Shown here piece after piece: positions 1 to 10,768 of a stretch of DNA of 64,000 nt. Every line of letters starts with the position of its first letter. The stretch's first letter is position 1. The position numbers and the translations under genes were made by a program. This DNA comes from M0108 sp963841065. GTDB lineage: Bacteria > Pseudomonadota > Gammaproteobacteria > Chromatiales > Chromatiaceae. Location: contig CAWJBI010000039.1 in NCBI GenBank assembly GCA_963841065.1, forward strand, positions 1-64,000, read 5' to 3'. The notes beneath the pieces were generated by a model. The model saw only the letters and a program-made list of their open reading frames with translations, did not search any database and was not told the DNA's origin.

Positions 1-90
1 CAATTCAGGCGCTGCGAGCTGGGTTTCGGACTGGGCCCAGGCCGCCAGGGAGGCGACGCCCAGGAGGGTCGCGGTCAGTATCCGTTTCAT
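1..90 (-). CDS. Partial exported protein (N-terminus only)
   Basis: An open frame reads leftward from an ATG at 90-88 and runs off the window. The 30 visible residues begin MKRILTATLLGVASLAAWAQ, a typical Sec signal peptide (two basic residues, hydrophobic core, cleavage expected after AWA). Nothing of the mature protein beyond about ten residues is present, so no function can be assigned. It is divergent from the helicase gene that starts at 287; the roughly 200 bp between them should hold both promoters. Confidence 0.5.
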   Translation of the reverse strand, partial: MKRILTATLLGVASLAAWAQSETQLAAPEL

Positions 91-286
91 CGGGTTCGAC
101 AAAGCCTTCAAGTTTCCGTTAGTCCGCGTATGTTAGTACGTCCCGCCCGGTAATTCCCTTGTTGCTCCCCGATGGGCTGGCTCGGGCATAATGCCGGCCT
201 GCGCGAGCCAGCCCCACCGCCCGGTTCGCGTCCAGGCGAACCCCTCGACCCACTTGCGCGCCTTGTCTTGCCCTTCAGGCCGTCCC

Positions 287-2273
287 ATGAAAGACCTCAA
301 CCCCCGTCAGCGGGAAGCCGTGCGCTACATCGAGGGCCGCTGCTGGTGCTGGCCGGCGCGGGCAGCGGCAAGACCTCGGTGATCACGCGCAAGATCGCCT
401 GGCTCATCCGGGAATGCGGCATTGCGCCGACGCGCATCGCCGCCGTCACCTTTACCAACAAGGCGGCGCGCGAAATGAAAACCCGTGTGGCGGCGCCCTC
501 AAGGGCACGGATGCCAAGGGCCTTGCCATCTCCACCTTCCATACCCTCGGCCTCACCATCCTGCGCAAGGAACTCGCGGCCTGCGGTTACAAGCGGCTTT
601 TCGATCCACGATTCCGAGGACAGCCTCAATCTCATCCGCGAAAGCCTGCGCGGCCAGCAAGGGTGACGCCGGAATCCGTGCAGTGGCAGTCTCCGCGTGG
701 AAGAACGCAGCTGCTCAGCCCGGAGCAGGCGGCGGCCGCGAGCGATGGCGACATGCTGCTCTCGACCGCGGCCCGCGTGTACGCCGAATACCAGCGCAGC
801 CTCAAGGCCTTCAACGCGCTCGACTTCGACGATCTCATCCTGCAACCGGTGCATGTGCTGCGCGATCATCCCGAGGTGCGCGCACGCTGGCAGCCGCAGG
901 TGCGCTACCTGCTGGTGGACGAGTATCAGGACACGAACGCCGGCCAGTACGAACTGGTGAAGCTGCTGGTCGGCGACGGCGGCGCACTCACGGTGGTCGG
1001 CGACGACGATCAGTCGGTGTACGCGTGGCGCGGTGCGCGCCCCGAGAACCTGCACCAGCTCAAGGACGACTATCCGAATCTCAAGGTCATCAAGCTCGAA
1101 CAGAACTACCGCTGCACCGGCCGCATCCTCGGCCGCCAATGCCGCTGATCGCCAATAACACCGCACCTGTTCGAGAAACGCCTGTGGAGCGAACACGGCT
1201 TCGGCGAGCGCCCCCGGGTGCTCGCCTGCCGCGACGAGGAACACGAGGCCGAGCGCGTGGTGTCGGAGATCCTGCACCACAAGTTCTGCCGACAACACCG
1301 ACCACCGCGACTACGCCATCCTGTACCGCGGCAACCATCAGGCGCGCCTGTTCGAGCGGGTCCTGCGCGAGCAGCGCATTCCTTACTATCTCAGCGGCGG
1401 GATGTCCTTCTTCGACCGCACCGAGGTGAAGGACCTCATGGCCTACCTGCGCCTGCTCGCGAACCCGGACGACGACAGCGCCTTCCTGCGCGTCGTCAAC
1501 ACGCCGCGCCGCGAGATCGGCGCCGCCACCCTCGAAAAGCTCTCGGCCTATGCCCGGGACCGGGGCGTCACCCTGCTGCGGCCTGCGGCGAGTTGGGGCT
1601 GGTCAGCACCTGGAGCGGCGACCCCGCGGCGCCTGGAGCAATTCGCCGCCTGGCCGGATACATGCCCGCCACGCCGTCAGCGAGCCGGTGGCCGCCGTCC
1701 GCGCCCTGGTGGAGGGCATGAACTACGACGCCTGGCTGAAGGAGAACACCTCCAGCCTGCAGGTCGCCGAACGGCGCCTGGAGAATGTGCCGACCTGCTC
1801 AACTGGCTCGACGCCCTCGGCAAGGGCGAGAACAGGGCAAGTCCCTGCAGGATCGGGTGGCCATCTGTCCCTCATGGACGTGCTGGAACGCAGGAGGAAG
1901 AGGAGGGCGGCGACCGCGTCGCGCTCATGACCCTGCACGCCGCCAAGGGGCTGGAATTCCCGCACGTCATATCGTCGGCATGGAGGAGGACCTGCTGCCG
2001 CACCGCGTCAGTATCGAGGACGACAGCATCGAGGAGGAGCGCCGCCTCGCCTATGTCGGCATCACCCGGGCCCGCCAGCACCTGACCTTTACCCTGGCCA
2101 AGCGCCGCAAGCGCTTCGGCGAAATGGTCCAGGTTCAGCCCAGCCGCTTTCTGGAGGAATTGCCCGAGAGCGGCCTGGATTGGGATACCCGCCGCGTAGC
2201 CAATGCAGAGGAAAACCGCGCCCGGGGCACCGCCCATCTGGCCGGCCTGAAAGGCTTGCTGGGGACTACTTGA
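287..2273 (+). pseudogene. rep: ATP-dependent DNA helicase Rep, many frameshifts
   Basis: UvrD/Rep superfamily 1 helicase (3'-5' unwinding, replication restart). The pieces in order match Rep: start MKDLNPRQREAVRYIEG at 287, Walker A LAGAGSGKT near 345-375, motif Ia with TFTNKAAREMK, Walker B LLVDEYQDTN near 910-940, the VGDDDQSVYAWRGA motif near 1000, the QNYR motif near 1105, LMTLHAAKGLEFPHV near 1925-1970, and VGITRAR near 2055. The pieces lie in all three frames, with ten or more single-base shifts. The first is a lost C near 341 in what should be a CCC run. Together they rebuild a full-length protein of about 660 residues. Because rep is a conserved housekeeping gene and every motif is preserved, I infer sequencing or assembly indels rather than decay. 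Confidence 0.8.
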
Positions 2274-2368
2274 AGGGCCGGTGGCCAAGGGTTGCCCGGG
2301 AATTTCGCCCTCCAGGATGTCAACGGGATGACAAAGCCTCGGCACCAGTTATATACTTCGCCGCCTTA

Positions 2369-2442
2369 GGCTGAGTGGCAGAGTGGTCATGCAGCGGCCT
2401 GCAAAGCCGTGTACCTCGGTTCGATTCCGGGCTCAGCCTCCA
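2369..2442 (+). tRNA. tRNA-Cys (anticodon GCA)
   Basis: The acceptor arm GGCTGAG (2369-2375) pairs with CTCAGCC (2432-2438). It is followed by discriminator T and an encoded CCA. The anticodon loop reads CT-GCA-AA and the T-loop is GTTCGATTC. The length is 74 nt including CCA. Confidence 0.93.
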
Positions 2443-2543
2443 CCCCCCCGCCCTGCATCTGCCCTGCATCCGGTCCTCGCCTGCCACGCCGCGCGGGTGC
2501 AGCGGCAAGGCAGCTCCGAACCCAGCACCAGGCCCCGAACGCC

Positions 2544-2627
2544 GCCCGGGTGGCGAAACTGGTATACGCAAGGGACTTAAAATCCCTCGGCTCGGCCATG
2601 CGGGTTCGATTCCCGCCCCGGGCACCA
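2544..2627 (+). tRNA. tRNA-Leu (anticodon TAA)
   Basis: The acceptor arm GCCCGGG (2544-2550) pairs with CCCGGGC (2617-2623), followed by A and an encoded CCA. The anticodon loop is CT-TAA-AA within an AGGGA/TCCCT stem. The length of 84 nt with a variable arm marks it as a class II tRNA. Its 3' part, including the T-arm, is repeated at 11264, so this gene is the apparent integration target of the island to its right. Confidence 0.93.
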
Positions 2628-2666
2628 TTGATCTATAAGGGAAAATGGCATTACAAGGGATTTTTT
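2597..2666 (+). repeat. Left attachment repeat (attL) in the tRNA-Leu 3' end
   Basis: Starting inside the tRNA-Leu T-arm (CATGCGGGTTCGA) and running about 40 bp past the CCA end, this segment is repeated in direct orientation at 11264-11333. The core is identical except for one base over 36 bp. Similarity then continues with scattered mismatches to ACAAGGGA(T/C)TTTTT. Direct repeats of a tRNA 3' end are the known hallmark of tyrosine-integrase insertion. The 8.7-kb interval is therefore inferred to be an integrated island. Confidence 0.75.
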
Positions 2667-2810
2667 CGTCCCGCCCAAAGTAGCGGGGACACCATGGGGA
2701 AACTTTGGGCGGGATGATAGGCGGGGTTTCCTGGGGCTCAGGGGACGTTGCCAAGGGACCGGACCACCCCCCTGCTTACTATAAGGCCACATCAGCCAGG
2801 AGGGTAAGCG

Positions 2811-3002
2811 ATGGCGGCAGTGAAGACCGAGACCATCACGGTGCGGATCGATCCTGCGGTGAAGGCGGGACTGCAGGCGGCGGCCGAGCAGGAGCATCGT
2901 TCCATCGCCAACATGGTGTAGGTGCTGATCCGGGACTATTGCGGGCGCAATGGCATCCCCATCAAACAGCCAACGTCGAAGCCCGGGACGGAATGGAAGT
3001 GA
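2811..3002 (+). pseudogene. Ribbon-helix-helix (CopG/Arc-like) small protein with internal stop
   Basis: The frame encodes MAAVKTETITVRIDPAVKAG, a beta-strand followed by two helices in the pattern of ribbon-helix-helix DNA-binding proteins. After 36 residues an in-frame TAG (2919-2921) interrupts it. Read-through continues as VLIRDYCGRNGIPIKQ to a TGA at 3000-3002, giving 63 codons in all. TAG probably stands for GAG (Glu). A strong ribosome site (AGGAGGG, 2798-2804) precedes the ATG. Small RHH proteins often precede restriction or toxin loci as regulators. Whether the stop is real or an error cannot be told from the sequence. Confidence 0.55.
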
Positions 3003-3069
3003 GCAAGAATCACAACAAAAACAACTAGAAACCTACCGTGACTGCAGTCAGAAACAAGGACAACCACTG

Positions 3070-5257
3070 TTGAACATTCAGACGCACGATGAGCTGAAGG
3101 CCAAGATCTGGGAAATCGCGAACCGGCTTCGGGGACCCTACCGCCCGCCGCAATATCGCCTGGTGATGTTGCCCATGGTCGTCCTGCGCCGGCTCGACTG
3201 CGTCCTGGAGCCGACCAAGGATGCGGTGCTGAAGCGGCGCGAGGCACTGGAGGCCCAGCAGATGCCGGAGGCGGCCATAGACCGGCTGCTCGGCAAGGCC
3301 GCCGACCCAAGCCGCAAGCACCCGCTCTATAACACCAGCCCCTACACCTTCTCTCGCCTGCTCGGCGACGCCGAGAACATCGCGCCCAACCTGGTCTCCT
3401 ACATCAACGGCTTCTCGCCCACCGCCCGGCGCATCTTCGATCGCTTCAAGTTCGACAAGGAGATCGAAAAGCTCGAAGAATCCAACCGCATCTTACCAGT
3501 GGTCAAGGCCATCGCCGAGATCGACCTGCACCCCAAGCGGATCGACAACCTCACGATGGGCTAGGTGTTCGAGGACCTGGTCCGGCGCTTCAACGAGCAG
3601 GCCAACGAGGACGGCCGGCGATCACTTCACGCCCGCGCGAGGTGATCAAACTCATGGTGAACCTGCTCTTCACCTACGACGACTCGTCTACCAGCGCCGG
3701 CATGGTCACTCAAGCATCTACGACCCGGCCTGCGGCACGGGCGGCATGCTCTCGGAGTCGCGAGAACTGATCTCGATCCCGAACGGCCTGAAGGCGCCAG
3801 CCTCGAACTCTTCGGCCAGGAACTACAACCCCGAGTCCTACGCCATCTGCGGCTCGGACATCATGCATCAAGGGCGAGGACGCCTACGAACATCGTCTTC
3901 GGCAACACCCTCGGCACGGGGACGGCAAGGACTTCGAGGCGACGGCTTCGACGACCGGCAGCTTCGACTACATGCTGGCCAATCCGCCGTTCGGCGTGGA
4001 GTGGAAGGTCGAGAAAGACACGTTCGCAGGCGAGCACGACGACCTGGGCTTCGACGGCCGCTTCGGCGCCGGGCCTGCCCCGCATCAACGACGGCTCGCT
4101 GCTGTTCCTCCAGCACATGATCTCGAAGATGAAGCCAGCGCCGACGGACGAGCGGCGGCTCGCGCATCGCCATCGTCTTCAACGGCTCGCCGCTCTTCAC
4201 CGGCGACGCCGGCTGGGCGAGAGCGAAGATCCGCCGCTGGATCATCGAGAACGACAGGCTGGAGGCCATCGTCGCCCTGCCCGACCAGATCTTCTACAAC
4301 ACCGGCATCTCCACCTACGTCTGGATCGTGACCAACCGCAAGCGCCCCGAGCGGCGCGGCAAGGTGCAACTCATCGACGGCACCCGCTTCTTCCGGAAGA
4401 TGAAGAAGAGCCTCGGCAACAAGCGCAAGCAGATCTCCAACGACCAGATCGGCGACATCACCCGCGTCTACGGAGTTCACCGAGGGCGGCGAGACGCAAG
4501 GTTCCGAACGATGGCGGGATCGGTACATGCGTCATCTCCCGCTCGTCGAGAACCGCGAATTCGGCTGCCTGGGAGATGACGGACGAGCGACCCTCGCGCA
4601 TGATTTCGCGGCAGGCCCGAGCGCTTCGCCGGCTCGACGCGGAGGCGCGTTCGCCAACTTGGGCACTTCGAAGAAGCGCAAGGACAAGGCCCAGGTCGAG
4701 CGTGAGGAGGATGAAGGACGCAAGCAGCAAGAGGCCATCCGCGATCGGCTTGGGACCCTCGAAACAGACGGCGGGACATGGGATCGCAGAGTCTTCGAGG
4801 CGGACCTGCCAAGGCCGCGAAGCGTGCCGACCTACGCTCCAGGCTCTCTCAAGGGTGCCATCTTTGCCGCCGTGCGCGATCGCTACGGGACGCCGAGTCG
4901 TGCCGCGACGGCAACGGCCAACGGGAGCCCGATAGCGATCTGCGCGACAACGAGAACGTACCGCTGCCCTGCGGAACCCTGCTGCGGCTGCCCATGGACT
5001 TCGGCACGGACAAGCCCAACGAGCGTCTGATTGACGTCGTACCGGAGCGCGATCAACGACTACGTCGCACGAGGAAGTCCTGCCCCATGTGCCGGACGCC
5101 TGGGTCTGACTACGGCAGGACCGAGGTCGGCTACGAGATCCCGATCACTCGGCACTTCTATGTCTACAAGCCGCCGCGCCCGCTCGATCAGATTGAGGCG
5201 GACATTACGACGCTTGAAGGGGAGATTGCGGGGCTGCTGAAGGGGCTGGTGGGATGA
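3070..5257 (+). pseudogene. hsdM: Type I restriction system DNA methyltransferase subunit HsdM, stop and many frameshifts
   Basis: N6-adenine methyltransferase subunit of a type I restriction-modification enzyme, acting in the cytoplasm with HsdS. A TTG start at 3070 opens the HsdM N-terminal domain (LPMVVLRRLDCVLEPTKDAV). An in-frame TAG at 3562-3564 follows DNLTMG, where Tyr would fit. Downstream, the AdoMet motif DPACGTGGML (about 3722-3750) and the catalytic NPPF motif (about 3976) are both present but in different frames. The C-terminal part GYEIPITRHFYVYKPPRPLD ends at the TGA at 5255-5257. I count about ten frame changes. The gene overlaps hsdS by ATGA. As written it cannot make protein. 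Either the methylase is dead while hsdR survives, which would be dangerous for the cell, or the sequence is error-rich here. Confidence 0.75.
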
Positions 5258-6547
5258 GCGGGGTTACGCATCCCGTTGGATGGTCGTCCAAGCGACTCAA
5301 GTACCTCGCCACCTATAACGACGAGGTCCTTGCTGAGAGTACGGATGAGGATCAAGAGCTTGGCTACGTAGAAATCTCTGGGGTCTCTCTATCTCGCGGG
5401 ATTGAGCAAATTGAGCGCATGACTTTTGGCCAGGCCCCATCGCGAGCAAGGCGAAAAGTCCGAAGTGGCGATGTCCTAATCTCCACCGTTAGGACCTATC
5501 TCCGAGCCATTGCAAAGGTCAATGAAGCATCCCCGGACCTGATTGCCTCAACCGGCTTCTGTGTTGTCCGCCCAAACCATGAGGTGGACAGCGGATTTAT
5601 CGGCTGGGCGGCAAAATCAGAGCCATTTGTGTCCGAGGTGGTAGCGCGCTCGGTCGGCGTCAGCTATCCGGCCATCAATGCCAGCGAGCTTGTCACGATT
5701 GAGATACCGCTTCCCCCGCTCGACACGCAGCGGAGGATTGCTCGGTTTCTGGATGAGAAGACGACGCGGATCGACGGGCTGATCGAGAAGAAGCACGCGC
5801 TGCTGAACCGGCTGGCCGAGAAGCGCCAGGCCCTCATCACCCGCGCCGTCACCAAGGGCCTCAACCCCGACGCACCCATGAAACCCTCCGGCATCGACTG
5901 GCTCGGCGAAATCCCCGCGCATTCGGGAGGTTAGGCAGCTAAAGCGCCTTGTTGATGACGGCATCGGTCTGCAAATGGGGCCGTTCGGGGGAATGCTCAC
6001 GAACCTTCCCGACTATGAAACTGGGTTCAAGCTGTATGGGCAGGAGAACACGATATCGGGCGATTTTACGCGCGGAAGCAGATGGATAGAGGAAGAGCGA
6101 TACCAAGAATTAGTGCGCTATGAGCTTTTGACCGGTGACTTGGTCATTACCCGAAAAGGTTCACTCGGCAACTGCAGGCGTGTGCCGGAAGGGATTGTCC
6201 CCGGCATTGCCGATAGCGACACAATCCGCATCCGGCCAAATCGAGGGCGGTTGCTGCCGGATTGGGCGCTAACGCTCCTGCACGAGGCGCAGTTCGTATC
6301 TGAGCAGATTGCAGCGCAACGCCGGGGAGCGATCCTTGCGGGTCTCAACACTGCTGTAGTGGGCGGCTTAATCTTCACTGTGCCTCCCGTAGCCGAACAG
6401 CGCGAGGTAATGAAGGATTTAGATGCCCTTTTGTACCCTATCGACGCTATCGCCGAGCGGATCAGAGAGACAATTGATAAGCTCGCTGAGTACCGCTCCG
6501 CGCTCATTACGTCCGTTGTCACCGGCCATATTGCGGAGCTGCGATGA
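5254..6547 (+). CDS. hsdS: Type I restriction system specificity subunit HsdS (one suspected indel)
   Basis: DNA-sequence-recognition subunit that directs HsdM and HsdR. There are two target-recognition domains. The first covers about residues 10-165, ends in the conserved LPPLDTQRRIARFLDEKT segment, and is followed by a helical spacer ending ALITRAVTKGLNPD. The second covers about residues 225-390 and ends in PPVAEQREVMKDLDALLYPI plus a second helical spacer. The frame breaks near 5924, where CATTCGGGAGG should probably be CATTGGGAGG (His-Trp-Glu). Removing one C joins both halves into about 430 residues, the normal family length. The ATG overlaps the hsdM stop. Confidence 0.82.
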
Positions 6548-6620
6548 CCCTCCATCCCCCGAACAATTCCGAGCGTCCAGCCCAACGGGCCAGAGCATTC
6601 CCGCCCAGGAGCCTTTACCC

Positions 6621-9600
6621 ATGTCCGGCCACACCGAACGCGATTTCGAGACAGCGATCGAGGCCGGGCTCATCGGCTGCGGCGGGTATGAGAAGAGAGG
6701 CCCGAGTGACTATGACGAAGGGCTCGCCCTGTTCCCGAACGACGTTACCGGCTTCCTGAAGGACAGCCAACCGGCCAAGTGGGCGGCACTAGAGTCGTTG
6801 CTCGAGCCGAATACCGCCGCGACCGTGCTGGACAGCCTGGCCAAAGAACTGGAGCTCAAGGGTACGCTCCACGTCCTGCGCCACGGGTTCAAGTGCTACG
6901 GCAAGACCCTGCGGCTCGCCTATTTCCGCCCGAACACGGCCATGAACCCCGAGGCGGCGGCAAGCTACGCCAAGAACCGGCTCACCATCACCCGCCAGGT
7001 CGCCTTTACCTCGGTGATGAAGCGGGCGGATGGGAAACACCGCCGCTGCGTCATCGACGTGACCCTGGCCGTCAATGGCATCCCCGTCGTCACCGGCGAG
7101 TTGAAGAACCCGCTCACCGGGCAGCGCGTCGCCGATGCGATGCAGCAGTACAAGACGGAGCGGGACGAGCGCGATCTGCTTTTCGCCTTCAAGCGGCGCG
7201 CCCTGGTTCACTTCGCCGTGGACTCGGACGAGGTCTGGATGACGACCCGGTCCGGGGCAAGGAGACCCATTTCCTGCCCTTCAACCGGGGCAACAACCAC
7301 GGGGCGGGCAACCCACCGGTGGAGGGCAACTGGAAGACCCATTACCTGTGGGACGAGGTGCTGCAGGCCGACAGCCTGTTAGAGATCCTGCAACGCTTCA
7401 TGCACCTGGAGGTGAAGGAGCGCCAGGTCACGACGACCAAGGGCGTCCGCACGGTGCGCAAAGAGACCATGATCTTCCCGCGCTATCACCAGCTCGACGC
7501 GGTGCGCGCCCTGGTCGCGCACGCGAAGGCCCATGGTTCGGGGCGAAACTACCTGGTCCAGCACTCGGCCGGTTCCGGCAAGTCGAACTCCATCGCCTGG
7601 CTGGCGCACCGGCTGGCGAGCCTGCACGATGCTCAGGACGAGAAGGTGTTTCACTCCGTCATCGTCATCACCGACCGGCGCGTGCTCGACCAGCAGTTGC
7701 AGGCGACCATCTACCAGTTCGAGCACAAGACCGGCGTGGTCGAGAAGATCGACGAGGATACCCAGCAGCTCGCCCGAGCGCTGTCCCAGGGTACGCCCAT
7801 CGTCATCACGACCATCCAGAAGTTCCCCTTCATCTCCCGGGCGCTCTCGACGCTGGAGAAGAAAGGCTCTGGCGTCCAAATCGACACGGCGGGCAAACGC
7901 TTCGCCGTCATCGTCGATGAGGCGCACTCGTCCCAGAGCGGAGAGACCGCGACGACGCTCAAGGGCATGCTGAACAAGGAAGGGATCGAGGCGGCGATTG
8001 CCGCCCAGCTCTCCGACGAGGAGGACGACGCCCTTTCCGACGAGGCCAAGGCGGCGGTACTCCGGGATGCGCTGAAGCGCGCCAGGCAGCCGAACCTGAG
8101 CTTCTTTGCCTTTACGGCGACACCGAAGTTCAAGACCAAGGTCCTGTTCGATGAGCCCGGCCCGTCCGGCGCCTCACCCTTCCACGAATACAGCATGCGC
8201 CAGGCCATCGAGGAAGGCTTCATCATGGACGTGCTTCAAAACTACACCACCTATAAGCGCTTCTTTGGCCTGATCAAACAGATCGCGGACGATCCCGATG
8301 TGCCACGCAAGAAGGCCGCGAAGGCCCTGACGCGCTACCTGGAGCTTCATCCCGTCAATATCGAGCAGGTGGTTACCGTCATCGTCGAGCATTTCCGGCT
8401 CTACGTGATGCACGAGCTGGGCGGGCGGGCGAAGGCGATGGTGGTCACGGGCTCCCGCCTGGCCGCCGTGAAATACAAGCTGGCGTTTGACCGCTACATC
8501 AAGGATCAGGGCTACACCGGTATTCGCTCGCTGGTGGCCTTCTCGGGCACGGTGGAGGACCCGGACGACCCCGGCTCGTCCTACACCGAGGTCTCGATGA
8601 ACGCCGGGCTCGCCGAGCGCGCGCTGCCGGAGGCCTTCGAGCGCGACGATTATCGGGTGCTCCTGGTGGCGGAGAAGTATCAAACCGGCTTCGATCAGCC
8701 CCTGTTGCAGACCATGTATGTGGTGAAGCGCCTCGCCGGCGTGCAGGCGGTGCAGACCCTCTCGCGGCTCAACCGCATCGCGCCCGGCAAGTCACGCACC
8801 TTCGTGCTGGATTTCGCCAACGAGGAGGACGACATCTACCAGGCGTTCAAGCCCTATTACGAGACGACGCCGGTTGGCGAGAACGCCGATCCGCAGCGAC
8901 TTTCCGAACTGCAGTACCGCCTGCTGGAGTGGGCGATCTTCACGCCCGCGGACGTGACCGCCTTCGCCAAGGTTTGGTATCGCGCCAAGCGCGACCACTC
9001 GGCGAGCGATCATAAGGTGATGAACGCCGTGCTCGACGCCGTCGTGCAGCGCTTCGAGGAAAGAGAAGAGGAGGAGCGGGAGGAATTTCGCGGCCAGTTG
9101 ACGGCCTATCGCAACCTCTACGCCTTCCTGTCGCAGATCATCCCTTACCAGGATAGCGACCTCGAACGGCTCTACACCTTCGTGCGGAACCTGCTGGCAA
9201 AGCTTCCGCCGCCGGGTGATGGTCAGGGCTTCGCTCTCGATGATGAGGTGGCGCTGCGGTTCTTCCGGCTGCAACAGATGACGGAGGGCTCCATCGACCT
9301 CGCGGAGGGCGAAGCCTATCCACTGAAGGGGCCGACCGATGTGGGCACTGGTGGGGTCAAGGATGAGGCGGTTGCCCTATCGAGCCTGATCGACCTCCTC
9401 AACGAGCGTTTCGGCACCGACTTCACCGAGGCGGATCAGCTGTTTTTCGACCAGATACGGGCCTCGGCGGAAGACGACGAGAACATCGCGGAGGCGGCCC
9501 GGGCCAACAACTACACGAACTTCGCGGCCTATCTGGACCGCATGCTGGACGAGTTGTTCATCGCGCGCATGGAGGGCAACGAGGAGATCTTCTCCCGGGT

Positions 9601-9682
9601 GATGACGGATGCCGAGTTCCGCTCGGCGGCGCATGAGCACCTTGCGCAGGAGGTATTCCGCCGGGTGCGAGAGCAAGCGTAA
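6621..9682 (+). CDS. hsdR: Type I restriction endonuclease motor subunit HsdR (one suspected indel)
   Basis: DNA-translocating and cleaving subunit of the type I enzyme. The start MSGHTERDFETAIEAGLI at 6621 gives about 1,020 residues. The N-terminal nuclease domain contains VTLAVNGIPVVTGELKNPL, with the E-x-K of the PD-(D/E)xK nuclease fold. Walker A is SAGSGKSN (about residues 315-322). The DEAH box lies in VIVDEAHSSQSGE, and helicase motif III is FFAFTATP. A frame change near 7250 (DEVWMTTR into RGKETHFLPFN) is repaired by one inserted base. It lies 73 bp after hsdS, giving order M-S-R. The C-terminal helical domain looks complete. Confidence 0.88.
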
Positions 9683-9700
9683 GCCACGGGGCCGACGAAA

Positions 9701-9905
9701 ATGACAAATAACACGAACAACAGCGGACTGTTTTGTCATTTATCCTCCGGGAGAATCGCGGAGCTGATCCGAACGGCGGAAGGGGCTGTTTGTTACGCCG
9801 GGCCAGGCATTCAGCAGGAACCGGCAAAGGCCATGGTAGAGGTCGCCAATCGCATCGGCCCAGAACTGATCACCGTCAGTCTGGTCTTCGACGAGCGCGT
9901 TATCC
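9701..9905 (+). pseudogene. Truncated ORF behind hsdR, possibly phospholipase-D-like
   Basis: The frame starts at an ATG 18 bp after hsdR. It encodes about 68 convincing residues with the segment EAVCYAGPG-like AEGAVCYAGPGIQQEPAKA and RIGPELITVSLVFDERV. After that the translation turns into Pro/Arg-rich noise, because the sequence becomes a transposase remnant read on the opposite strand (9930-10047). I believe the real gene was longer and was cut by that insertion. The beginning resembles ORFs that accompany type I restriction genes and that I recall as phospholipase-D-like, but this assignment is weak. Confidence 0.35.
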
Positions 9906-9929
9906 CCACGGCGTCCGCCCCTACCGCCC

Positions 9930-10047
9930 TCAGGCCGCCAGTTGGACCGTGCCGCGATGGACCTGGACCGGGGTGGCCCCCGCCAGGCTTTGATGCGGCC
10001 GCTCATGGTTATCAAACCAGAAGTAGGCGGTGTTCGCCCCGTCGGGC
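9930..10047 (-). pseudogene. C-terminal remnant of an IS3-type transposase (OrfB)
   Basis: Read leftward, the segment gives NTAYFWFDNHERPHQSLAGA-type sequence followed by TPVQVHRG and a TGA at 9932-9930. The pattern Y-F-x-x-x-N-x-x-R-P-H-Q-S-L with a downstream TP is the conserved C-terminus of IS3-family and related rve integrase-core transposases. Only about 39 codons remain, with no catalytic DDE residues. It marks an old insertion that truncated the ORF after hsdR. Confidence 0.6.
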
Positions 10048-10120
10048 TAGGCGCGGCTGAATAGGTAGCCTCAGGCGGTGATCGGCGCTGGCGGAGAGGT
10101 TGCTCAGGGGTGGCGGCGGG

Positions 10121-10414
10121 TCAAGCGCCAGGATGTTGCTCCAGGTGGACCACGGCCCGCGATCCGGTGGCGGCGGCATAGCGGCGCAGGGTGCGCAAGC
10201 TGGGCAGGGTGCGGCCACTCTCTAGGCGGGCAATAGTCGATTGCGTCGTCCCCATGCGGGCGGCGACCTCGGCCTGGCTTAGCCCGGCACGGGCACGGGC
10301 GGCGATCAACTCGCTGGCGACAGCGAACTCCTCATCCAGGGCGTCATATTCGGCCCGCACCTCCGGATCGCGCAGCAAGTCGGCTTTCAGGTCGTCAAAG
10401 TCAATCGTCGTCAT
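10121..10414 (-). CDS. XRE-family antitoxin, HigA-like
   Basis: A 97-residue protein, MTTIDFDDLKADLLRDPEVR onward. An N-terminal helix is followed by a Cro/C1-type helix-turn-helix (about residues 38-90: ARAGLSQAEVAARMGTTQST, IARLESGRTLPSLRTLRRYA). In this arrangement the protein binds the toxin and represses their shared promoter. It overlaps the toxin gene by 14 bp (10401-10414) and is the downstream gene, which is the toxin-first order typical of HigBA. Confidence 0.82.
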   Translation of the reverse strand: MTTIDFDDLKADLLRDPEVRAEYDALDEEFAVASELIAARARAGLSQAEVAARMGTTQSTIARLESGRTLPSLRTLRRYAAATGSRAVVHLEQHPGA

Positions 10415-10732
10415 CGGTCAAACTCCGTAAACGGACGCGGGCCAGTGCCAGGGCAGTGCGCGGGGTCTTCTGCGTCTTCTTGATGAAGACATGGAGCGCG
10501 ATCAGCCGTTGGCCGGAACGTGCCACATAGATGGCACGGGCAATGCCATCGCGGCCCGTCAGGCGCATCTCCCACAGCTTGTCCTCCAGGTGGCGGATAT
10601 GCGGCATCCCCACTTGGCGAGGTCCGTGCTCCGCGACCAGATTCGCCACGCGCAGGAAGCGGGCGATGATGTCAGGCGGCAGGGCGGTAACTCGCGCTCC
10701 GCCTCCGCGATCAATTCAACGTGCCACGTCAT
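10401..10732 (-). CDS. RelE/HigB-like toxin (Gp49 family), one suspected indel
   Basis: The C-terminal part is open: VANLVAEHGPRQVGMPHIRH, then LEDKLWEMRLTGRDGIARAI, then ALHVFIKKTQKTPRTALALA. The pattern L-W-E-x-R and F-x-K-K-T-x-K-T-P is diagnostic of phage-derived Gp49-like/HigB mRNA interferases. The natural start is the ATG at 10732 (MTWHVELIAEAERE). A single-base shift near 10690-10700 separates it from ALPPDIIARFLRV. Corrected length is about 110 residues, normal for the family. It is paired with the XRE antitoxin downstream. If the indel were real the toxin would be inactive, and the antitoxin would be an orphan. Confidence 0.72.
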
Positions 10733-10768
10733 GAGTATATCGCTTTTTTGAGATTATTGGCGGGGTGA

